This document shows positions 1 to 10,000 of a DNA stretch of 62,000 nt, piece after piece. Source of the stretch: Acanthaster planci. Its lineage: Eukaryota; Echinodermata; Asteroidea; Valvatida; Acanthasteridae. A model generated the notes under the pieces. The model was not told where the DNA came from. It made no database searches and saw only the letters and a list, made by a program, of their open reading frames with translations. The position numbers and the translations under genes are program-made. Where the stretch lies: assembly GCF_001949145.1 (NCBI RefSeq), contig NW_019091374.1, positions 2,079,894 through 2,141,893 of the forward strand. The letters are read 5' to 3'. Position 1 is the first letter of the stretch. Each line of letters opens with the position of its first letter.

Positions 1-582
1 TTTTTTAATGGAATGGCGGAGGTTTTCCAATGTATCTTAAAACTGAAAGAAAATGTTGTTTCGAACTGTAAATAATTCCTCACCACAGACTGGTATTAAT
101 TTGCCGTGAATACTTCTACTCTCCAGCCTCCAAAAATAAAAAATTACGTGTGCGTCCAATTTGATATGGCTGACCAGTAAAATCTATTTACCACTGTTTA
201 AGTATATGATGCCTTATCATAATTTGGTACTCTTTGTGTGGAGAAGGAAGACAGGTATGGTGTTGTATAGCTTCCACAGCAATTAGTTACAACTTTCAGG
301 AGCAAACAGGTTTTAATTTGCAAGTACAAGCATTTTCAAAAGATCGCTACCGTTCATCACACAATGATTTGCCCTTGAAAACACAAGCTTTATTTGTCGC
401 ACTGGTGTTTTCATGCAGAACGCGGTGTAGTGTATTATTGGGCGATAGGTAAGCATTGGAGGCGAGATTAACATCACTCTGCCTATTATATATTTGGTAG
501 CCTGAGACAAGGTAGGAAAGAAACTCTCCGACAAACTCCTGCCCATTTTGTAGTTATACCTATATTGTGATGGCCGAAAGAC
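1..582. other. Non-coding flank, nothing recognised
   Basis: I see no exon with plausible splice sites, no RNA gene and no clear repeat here. The open frames in this stretch are short, lack family resemblance and are interrupted in all frames. Confidence 0.5.
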
Positions 583-1378
583 TATGGTGTACATTCAGGC
601 CACATACACTGCGCCTTAAGAGTCATTAAACAGCGCGATTAGAGTTGTTTCACTGCACGATGAGAGTTGTTTCACTGCGCGGTGAGAGCTGTTTGACAGC
701 GCAGTGAGTGTTTAAATTAATATTTGGCTGATCTGATGGTTGGCTCCAATCTTCGTGCTTTGGTCCCAGTGTCCCAGTCTCAGTGCTAATAAGTTTGAAT
801 TTCCAGTAAAGTAACGAGGCCAGAATCTTCCTGGGAGTCACGAGATGGCGCAATGTCTCTTACTTACTGCGCCGCTGAACAACATTCACTGTGCTGCCAA
901 AAAACCCTCACTGCGNTGCCTAACAACTCTTATTGCGCAGTGCCTAACAACTCTCATTCCGCAGTGCCTAACAACTCTCATTCCGCAGTAACAACTCTCA
1001 TCGCGCAGTGCCTAACAACTCTCATTCCGTAGTGCCTAACAACTCTCATCGCGCAGTTCCTAACAACTCTCATCGCGCAGTGCCTAACAACTCTTATCGC
1101 GCAGTGCCTAACAACTCTCATTCCGCAGTGCCTAACAGCTCTCATTCCGTAGTGCCTAACAACTCTCATTCCGTAGTGCCTAAAAACTCTCATTCCGCAG
1201 TGCTCTTACAACCCTCACCCCGGAGTAAAAGTACGTGTATAGTACTCTTATCACGCAGTGAAACTACTCTTACCGCGTGCGCAGTGCAATGACTCTCATC
1301 GCGAAATGCAACGTCTCTCATTGCGCAGTGAAACTACTCTTTTCGCGCAGCGTAATGTGGTGTGAATAGAACACCATA
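583..1378. mobile_element. Foldback element with internal 24-bp tandem array
   Basis: The left end (about 583-612) and the right end (about 1350-1378) are imperfect inverted repeats. The left reads TATGGTGTACATTCAGGCCA and the reverse complement of the right reads TATGGTGTTCTATTCACACC. Inside, copies of a unit of about 24 bp (CAGTGCCTAACAACTCTCAT plus four bases) lie head to tail. The left block at about 620-710 runs in the opposite orientation to the right block at about 890-1350, so the element can fold on itself. Foldback elements with internal tandem repeats are known in echinoderms and other animals. I see no transposase gene, so it would be non-autonomous. Exact ends are uncertain by several bases, and no target-site duplication is obvious. 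Confidence 0.65.
905..1200 (+). repeat. 24-bp tandem repeat array
   Basis: About a dozen copies of the 24-bp unit CCTAACAACTCTCATTCCGC plus AGTG, with small changes (ATTCCG versus ATCGCG). Because 24 is a multiple of three, both strands stay open as octapeptide repeats (NNSHSVVP on plus, its antisense on minus). This is a property of the period and not evidence of coding. A single N lies at 916. Confidence 0.85.
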
Positions 1379-2051
1379 CGATAGAGTGAGGAACCATGGG
1401 TGATGTGCAAGGTTTGGCCTCAAAACCAGCCGTAAATGCCCTTCGAGAATGAACGGCCTATCAAAAGCTCTTTCACGAAGTTCTTTGGAAACGAAGTCAG
1501 CAGCATAATACCTATTAAATCAGAGGACAAACAAACCATAGAATCACCAAGGCCGCGGACGCACAAATCCCTAACCGAATGACCTTTTGAATTATGGAAT
1601 GACTGTTACTTGCGGCTTTTTACGCCTGCATGATTTAAATTTTATCCAAGACAAGAATTCTTACACATGCAATTATGCAGTATTCACGCACAGTTAAAGC
1701 ATTCCTGACCGTGTTTATTAACAATAAGTTAAGGTTAACTTCCACAACTATAGTTTCATAAAAACTAACAATTTGAACTCCTTCAACTGATTAGAATACG
1801 TCCGACCATCATCGATACCCAAGGAGAATGTTGCTCTCAAAGCATTCGCAAGAATGAATTTGAGAATTCGTCACATGTACCAGGTTTAAATCAATCTCAT
1901 ACTGGGCAATACAGTATGACTAAGAAAGGGCTCCTTCCAGTTAGAAATGTGTACCCTTTTCTTCACCACTAGGTACCAAGGATAGGTGGCTTAGGTATGG
2001 TTTCACATATTAACTGCTTGTGCCAGAAAAGGGGCATTTTACCACCAAGTG
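1379..2051. other. Non-coding stretch, nothing recognised
   Basis: No supported exon, RNA gene or tandem repeat between the two elements. The part around 1800-1960 may be more dispersed repeat, but I could not match it to another copy in this window. Confidence 0.4.
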
Positions 2052-2415
2052 CCACAATAAGCCATTTACGAGTTACACTTGAATAAAATCTGGTGCACTG
2101 AGTTATCTGACTGTACATAAACATTACGATTTGAATTCCCCAGACTAAGGACACTGTTGCTATACCTCTCGTGATTCGGGGCAAAATTTCGCATAGCCAC
2201 GATCATCTCTGGAATGGACTGGTTCCTCTGTGCCCTTCTTATCCACTGATAACAGTGTATTGTTGCAAGGCGTCTCTTGTGCAACTAAGCAAAAGCTTGC
2301 CCTGTGGTTTTATTAAGGAGAATTCAAGTTGTTATGTTCACGTGAATTTAAAGAACTCATATATAATGTACCAGATTTGGGTCAAAGGTAACTCGCAAAA
2401 GGCTTATTGCGTCGC
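2052..2415. mobile_element. Short TIR element (CAATAAGCC family)
   Basis: The ends are inverted repeats of about 45 bp. The left contains CAATAAGCCATTTACGAGTT and the reverse complement of the right contains CAATAAGCCTTTTGCGAGTT, both followed inward by a segment ending AAATCTGGT. The interior (about 2130-2290) recurs at about 43,045-43,210, and the right end recurs at 43,285-43,335 and near 11,750-11,800. It therefore behaves as a dispersed non-autonomous DNA element. A minus-strand open frame is shared between copies, but it differs mainly at amino-acid-changing sites, so it is probably not coding. Confidence 0.7.
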
Positions 2416-3261
2416 TACTTCACGAACTACCCAATAAAACAATCCAGAAATTATGTTGGAAGTATTCTTTTGGAGACGACAGCAAAATTTGTTTCATTTT
2501 TTCGGCTTGTGTAAGTTCTTGTTAAAGCACTATAAGAAAACAGCTCGACAATTATAGATACATATATTTAACATGAAATAGGCCTAGTTAAAGATGACCT
2601 GAACAGATTGAAGGGACAATAAATACACAAAGTAAAAACTTCCCTTATTACGATTCAAACTTTACAAATTCCATCTTAACTAAAAATCTGGTTATTTTCA
2701 CTTCCGTCAGTGAAACTATATACCTGTGGCGGTGTGGTTGTTTCCCCAGGCCTAACCTTCAGTTTGAGGATAAAGTCTGAAACCGGTTGGGGTCTCGACT
2801 CTAGCCCAAGTTCGGGTTCCTCCTCGGTCCAGAGATCACTCAAAGCGACCTAAAGGCTAAGGTGTTGGTGGAAATATACCGCCGATATCTGTGATGCTCT
2901 CTGCCAATTAGACGATACACAACAAGAAGGACACCTGACAATAAAATTGCCGATAACCTCAACAACAATGTAATTTATTCAGACATTCAACAAATAAATA
3001 ATTGATTAAACGATTAGGGATAATTTGTATTGGGTAAGCTTTATTACAACCTATTGTTTTGCGTGGTCCTGAGGAGAGGCTATTAGCAATACACTGGTAA
3101 TATCGCACTGCGTCGCGCCAATCAGCAACGCACTGACTACTGTCGCCACATAAACTATCAGCATTGGTACACGAGTCCAACTACCAACGCTGGACCCAAG
3201 TAGTATTGCACATCTCAATGTTGCACTGCCTAAACAACATTACATTGCATAGCCCAGTGTC
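2416..3261. other. Non-coding stretch, nothing firm
   Basis: No exon recognised. A TTCGGGTTCC-like segment near 2,813 faintly resembles a tRNA B box, but I see no matching A box or fold and do not call a SINE. Confidence 0.4.
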
Positions 3262-3667
3262 ACTATAGTACGAAGCTGTGTTAGGGACACGGTGAAATTT
3301 TTCTTTTCTTTTCTCCTTAAGCTAACTCGTGCATACGACTTGCATGTCGTACGTACGACTTCTATCTCGTACGTACGATTTATATCTCGTACGTACGACT
3401 TATGAATCATAACTCGTACGTACGACTTGTATCTCCGAGATAGAAGTCGTACGTACGAGTTATGATTAATAAGTCGTACGTACGACATATACGTCGTAGG
3501 TACGAGATATAAGTGTACGTACGAGATAGAAGTTGTACTTACGGGACTGAAGTCATACGTACGGGATTTAAGTCGTACGTACGACATACAAGTCGTACGT
3601 ATGAGTTGGCTCAAGGAGAAGAGAATTTCTTTTTTAACCATGTCCCAAATACATCTTCGTACTATAG
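3262..3667. mobile_element. Foldback element with 20-bp palindromic array
   Basis: The left edge CTATAGTACGAAG (from 3262) pairs with CTTCGTACTATAG at the right edge (to about 3667). Homology continues inward through a pyrimidine-rich stretch (TTTCTCCTTAAGCTAACTC on the left, its counterpart on the right), giving arms of about 80-100 bp. The middle is an array of TCGTACGTACGA palindromes. It lies just downstream of the stop codon of the minus-strand protease gene and could fall in its 3' UTR. No transposase frame is present. Confidence 0.7.
3335..3605. repeat. 20-bp array with TCGTACGTACGA core
   Basis: About a dozen units. Each has a 12-base palindrome TCGTACGTACGA (a few decayed, e.g. TCATACGTACGG) followed by about 8 AT-rich bases. 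Spacing is 20 bp in most units and 27-34 bp in a few. The spacer is of the CTT..ATC type in the left part and of the G..AAG type in the right part, so the array is itself inverted around about 3,435 (TATCTCCGAGATA). Confidence 0.85.
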
Positions 3668-3900
3668 CGATACGGCCAACACAATTCAAGCACCATGGCA
3701 CCGTGGGCCCAGGCAAAATCTACTATAATGCACCCGCAAGTGAACGGCTGGACTGACAACCTGTGTAATGCTACACGGAGACAGTCTGCCCTAGCATATA
3801 GCAGCATACACAACGCCCTATGCACCATAGTCCACATTATTATGCACAAAAAAAGTAAAGGACAGTTCGTACACTCTCCGTTACATACCTGTGAAATGTC

Positions 3901-4098
3901 TCATGCCTGTGGGACAGTAAGATTATTGAATCCAACAGCTGCGATGGTTTGCCGCAAGAAATCCAGGTACTTTGAAACCCTGGTGTAGATACCCGGAGAC
4001 TCCGGCGCTCCACACTCGGCACTCCCGCTGCTCGTTATCCCTACCAGCTTCCATCGATTACCGACACTAAGACACATCAAAGGTCCTCCACTATCACC
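3901..4098 (-). CDS. Protease exon 12: catalytic Ser and stop
   Basis: Begins in phase 0 after acceptor TTCGTTAAG with GDSGGPLMC, the serine-protease active-site motif. It continues through the conserved VGITSSGSAECG and PGIYTRVSKYLDFL segments of the C-terminal helix and ends at TGA (3901-3903). The C-terminal tail after the helix is short. The previous exon ends DTCQ, so the join gives the canonical DTCQGDSGGP. Confidence 0.92.
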   Translation of the reverse strand, partial: GDSGGPLMCLSVGNRWKLVGITSSGSAECGAPESPGIYTRVSKYLDFLRQTIAAVGFNNLTVPQA

Positions 4099-7000
4099 CT
4101 TAACGAAAAAAGTATTTCATTGAAAAGTCTTTCCATGTTGTTGGTGACACAAGACTACCGCATTTATGCACGTCATTCTGAGCAAGTGCAATACAAATCA
4201 ATCTTAGTTACGTAGTTGAAATATAAACCCACAAAATGAAGTTTAATAAAGAAGTTGAAAACGGGATAAATTTGGAAGCAATGAAATGATGTTTTACATA
4301 ATACATTCAAGATGATCCGTCCATCGCAAATACAACTAGATGTGTTTTTAATCAATATTATTACAATTATAATGACTAACACAATTTATCGATCGAGCAA
4401 TTGAAAAAAAAAACGCCAAACAATACCAAATAGAATCCTACCTGACAGGTGTCGATGCCTCCTTCGGTAACTCCAGCACACAACTGATTCTTCGAAACAA
4501 GATGAGGACTGTTAGACTGGTCCTGACAAATATCTTGAGGCACTAAAGGTAACCTGGCCTCTTGCAGGTCATACGACACAGCACCTAAACAATACAACAG
4601 CACGTGTTTTCTCTCAATCGATGTCATGCTTGGGACACTCAAGTCAAAGATTTTCTTGAGCACATGGAGGTTTGGTTCCTTAAACAACCACCTTCTAATC
4701 ACGTTTTCCTTAAGACATTATCCATTCCATTTTCTCACCTTCAACACATTCATTCTAAACCACGGACACGATTTTAAGCCAGGACACTGCAAATTTTGTA
4801 CTTTTTGGAGACGCGCCCAAAAATGATACCAAATAACTGTATGAAGCATTTCATGTAAATGTACACCTACCAAGTAATTTGTTTGCATGTACTGTTATTC
4901 ATGTTATTCACTGTTATTCATGTTTCTTACATCGAAAATGTTTTTACTCATGGAAGCTTACATCAAAGTGGAGTTTTAATGAAAAATAAAATGAGACAGA
5001 ATATATGAAACAAAGAAAAGAATACAATACCTCCAGCACTGGTGTGCCCCCAGCCAGCAATGTAGCATGTATCGAAGACAAGCGTCTCATTTTGTTCAGT
5101 GTTTAGACAGGCTGGTCGTATTGCGCCGCTGAATTTAACGGGAGATTCCAACTTCACGAGAGCTATGTCGTTGTCCAGATTTACCGGATCGTAGAAGGGA
5201 TGCGGGAACACTGTTTCCACCATAATTTCTCGGCGACTGGCTGGGTTTCCGTGGAAATTTGTTGATCCCAACACGATGTGGTGGACGGAGCCTCTGTTAC
5301 GAAGTGAATGGTCAGCAGTGGAGTTTATCCGCATGTTCAGGGAGGGGGGACGAGCTGCCCTCTCCTTAATGTAGTCCTGTTTTCTCTTCTTTTTTTAGGA
5401 ATTGAGAGTGTTAACACTTTCAGAATGATACTACCACCTTTTGGAAGTGGGGTGATGAGAATTCTTTTATGGATGAAAAAATTGGGCCGTTGGTTGTAGA
5501 AAAAAATCCTACTTTCCCCTCTCTGGACCCAAAACCTGGGTACGTCCCTTTTATTGTAAGAATCAGATAATGTATTTCGATTTCGACATTTAGTCGGTAG
5601 ATACATGTATGTTCCAATGCATTTTAAGATAAACACTTTGTTTTAAACATGCAGCAACTGAAATTACTGCAACTGGCAAAACTCTGTTTACTACGGAAGC
5701 GTATTGCCGCCAACCCAAAAATATTGTGACTCGTTTCAACAACTTATTATCTCGTTTAAACGACAGTTATCTCGTTTAAACGAGTTAGTATCTAGTTTGA
5801 ACGATATAACTTTACCTCGTCTAAACGACCTATATGGAGATATCTCGTTTAAACGAGATAACTATGTCGTTTAAAAGAGATAAAATATTTGTTCTCGTTT
5901 GCAGCAATACGCTTTCGTATTTTAACAATTACCACTTCGGCAGAAAAAGGAATATGCAGTGTGATATTATCAATATCCAGCACTTACAAGCAATGTGCCG
6001 CTGTAACCGCCCATCGATTAGTTATCAGCGTCGCCCCACATCTATGCTCTGAATATTCATCGCGTAAAGATCCAATCCAAGGCCAGGTTTCAATGTTGGT
6101 ATCCACCCCTCCTACGATTCGAGATAGTGGATTGTTTTGTGACGACACACCTGGTCTAGTTCCGCAGGTTCCGGTGTGTAATAAGTCTGCCAAAGAAAAG
6201 GAGTGTTCAGTCGCTGATAAAAGTTGATTGAACTTGTTTTTGGCTTTCGAATTTGCGTTTTGTTAAGAAGGAAAAATTGATCGACGTTAATTTTATTAAT
6301 TTTTCAAAATGAACAACTTCTTGCATAATTATGAAAGAAAATTATGTTATCAGATCAATTCACGGCTTTCATAGCTGACATTTCTAAATGAGGCATCATT
6401 CTATCTTATTTTGCATCTGTCAATTTTCTGTGCAGATATTACAACATATGATAATTTGCTCGAATAATGAGTTCGATTTGTGAGAATTAATCAAGTGTTC
6501 AAAATTCATACATCTAAAACTGACAACAGCACTTTCCCAAATGTCTCTAATGAAGCGAATTAAAAGGGAATAAGCCAACCTTCTTCGTTGAAGACACAAG
6601 TAGTGCTTTCACCCAGCTCTCCATTAGGCAACAAATCACACGAAAACATATCCACAGTCACGATGGGAGCAAAACAGACCAGCACTTTTTCCTCGCAGAA
6701 GTGTCCGCACACCGTCGCTGTTGGGTTTAACCGCGGACATTCGGGAAAGAGAAGCATACAGGCAGCCAGTCTAACCGGTGCAGTGCAGTTATTAAGGTGT
6801 AAGTACGGCTCCAGGGCGGCATACTTGGCAAAGGCATCTTCCAAGGTGTCAACATGATCATTCGGAAAGTACGTCCTGTTGTACGGCAAAACGCCAGCGC
6901 AGGCCGAGTGGCTAATGCCAGTGCAGTAGACTACGGTATGAAAAAAAAGATATTCTAAGCAAAAAATCAGTTGTCAAAATTATGCATTGCGTAACAAGAA

Positions 7001-10000
7001 CATGCATGTATCACAATTTAAAAGTTACACTGCCGCGGCCGGTACAACACGATGTTTAAAGATCTTCACCGACCAAGGCTGTTTGAATTGAGAAAGCGTG
7101 ACGTCACGTACCTAGCGAAACATTAAATAATGCATTGGTGTTAACATTATAACAAAAGCCTATGGGTACCTTCATAGGTATATCCAATCGTAAAGAAAAG
7201 CATTTCTAAATTTGACAACGATTCTGCGGCAAATAAACAATACAAGTAGCATATCTTGAGTATTGCACGGTGTACACTCTGGTGTTACACTGATGTTAAT
7301 TTGAACAATTGGCGTTGTGAGAGGACCTCAACCAGTCCAGGGCGTTAAAATAACACTACAGTTTTTACGGTGTACATACGTTCATTGCATTCAGTTCCTT
7401 CATCTGAGAAGTCCCTACACTCCGCAAGACCATTGCACAATGTATCCGATCCGCCCACACAAACTCCACTGTTGCAACGAAATTCTTCCTGGTCGCATTC
7501 TGGGAGTAAAGGCATCAATCAATTAGATCAATACATTAATTATTTCCTATCTGAGATGGTCTGTAATTTAAATGAGGGCGGATCAAAAGGTTCTGCCACT
7601 TATCGCATTATTTCTGATGACACATCTCAAAATTTACAGTCACATTCGCTTCCCTTGACTTCCCTACGCCTTTGTATTGTCATCCGTCCACTTCTTAAAG
7701 CATTGGCAGAATGGTCCTCATCTCTGAATGAACGGCTGGTGAGGTCGTTCATCCTTGATTAAAACACCCCAGCAAGCTTAGACCTTTGGGGAGAAGAAAC
7801 CAGGAGTTGCAATGAGCCAATTAGGGTGTGGAAGGATGTTCCATCAAATGGATACCATTTTTCTTTGAGGTAAATGTCCAGGTGAGGCAGGCTTTGTGAA
7901 GGCTTGCATTGCTTGCGATATACAGCTGAACAAGGCACCATCTTCGAGTCAGTGCTGTTGGCTACTCTGGATGACTCTTCATAAAATCGGGGTGATGTAA
8001 TATGTGCCCGACAAAGATAAAGTCACTGCCACACCTACAGAAGTTGAGGACGAGGATAAAGCGATGTGCAGGAGTCGAAGGAAGCTACTTCGAAGGAATG
8101 CAACCGTAATATTTCACATTTTATGTGTACCATTGGAATATGGGTCAAGTGGCAGAACTTTTTGATCCGCTCTCGTAATTACTACTTCACAGAGGCGTGA
8201 CTATCAAGTTTCACCTCCCTTAGAGAATTATTAGGTTAAAATTATTACCAAAACATTAAATCTGCGACAACTCATTAATTTTGCTATAAATGTAAATAGA
8301 TTTTATTTATATAACAAAGTGCATTAAGTAACACCTTCAATAAAAACGACGTCTATTCAAAAATTGTTTCTTTTTTTCTGACGTGTTTAAACGAATATTT
8401 CAGCATCGCAATAAAATTTTGACTTTTAGAATATTTCTGCAGGCAGAAATCAAGTTTAATTGTGCATATATAATCGTAAGAAGGACACTGCAATAAATCA
8501 ATAATGTTAATTGAACTAAAAATTCTAAATTAACTAACTCACCACATTCTTTCTCGTCGGTGTCATCGGGACAATTCCTAAAACCGTCACAAGCATCTTC
8601 CACCATGTATACATACGGAGCAGCATCGCATTTGATATAATCTACATGGGAAGACAATTTATGAATCCTAATTCTCAGCTTCCAGCTCCGTAAAAATCGT
8701 AATGATTTCTGTTTCAAAATCAATAATTCAATATACCCGTTTAGCATTTGTTCCTGTGAGACCCTTGTATCCCAGAGATAAATCAATTACCGTTTTTGTT
8801 AACAGCACGCATACTAAAGTTGAAGCCTGTGCCATGTGTGTGAAAATGGCTCAAGAAAACCACCTCGAGTTCATGACTCTCGAATGCCATCCGTAATCCC
8901 TGGCCCAAACTCTCGTGCATCCAGATCACCAATCGTCTGGACCCATTCTCTACTTCGAAAATCCCAACTGCATCTGGAACCGGGACGTCAAAGTGCACGA
9001 CGTCGAAGACACAGCTGGTGCCGGAAGGGCCAGAGATAAACCATCGGCAGTCCTCGTAGGGCGTGTATGTGAACGGGAATCGTGGAGATGTGATCGTAAC
9101 GAGTTGGTTGAAGTCTAAGCTGAAATTGTATCGCCTCCCTTGACAGACTAAACAAATACTTTCATTATAAGCCTGTATCGATTTATTAGTCTTTCACAAC
9201 TTTCCACTGCAATTTGACAAATCAGCATGTAAGCAAGTACAACTGTATCCAATCGATATTTTAGTCGAGTCAGTCACAGATGGTTCACAAGACCAGTCGT
9301 ACGTAAAGAAAGTAAACAATGGTGAAGCAATGTTCAAGCTCTTGTGCAACGCAGTTCAAAGTTGCGACTTGACTCAAGATTGAATGACTTGCACTGGACT
9401 TTTCAGAGCCATGTGATGGACTCGACGGCTACAATGACAGTAAGGTAGAAAATAAGGGTAAGTATCCTGTATTCAATATCAAAGCAAGTCCCTGACATTA
9501 CACGACAGTGCTATAAGATAATCAACGACAATCCCAAAGATTTCAGTGAAAAATATCTGAAACTGTCAGCTAGAACGGTTGAGCACTGTCCTGATGTTAA
9601 GAATCCGAATAACTCCTTTATGTAAATACAACATTTGAAAAGAAACACAATTTTAAAAATAATTAGTTACCTGGGCCGTTGAAGCAGTTGTTTTCATCGG
9701 AGTTATCATCACAGTGCTGGATTTCATCACAGACATTGATGGCCAGAATGCATAGATCATCAGACAGGCAAGCGAACTCGGTATGCATACAGGGCCCTGG
9801 AAGGGGAAAACAGAAAATGGCAAGAATGGAGAGAGGAATTTGGTAGTTTAGGTTATTTCATCCAGTTAAAACAAAAATTTCATTGGAGCATCTGCTTTTT
9901 ATTCTGACATGGTTTAAATTACTACTGATGTTAAAAAAAGATTGAGAATTTAGATATCTTAACCTACCACGTTGCGTAGGCGATACTGAGAGAGGTGTCT

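Noticed and set aside
978-1292. Repetitive open frames on both strands (octapeptide repeats)
   Set aside because: They arise because the tandem unit is 24 bp, a multiple of three. There is no start context, splice signal or domain.
2066-2284. Minus-strand frame shared with 43,024-43,236
   Set aside because: Both lie in copies of one dispersed element. The differences between copies are mostly amino-acid-changing, so there is no sign of selection on a protein.
3335-3605. CRISPR-like regular array
   Set aside because: The units are palindromic, about 20 bp apart, with near-identical AT-rich spacers, inside an inverted-repeat element of an animal genome. There are no unique spacers and no cas genes.
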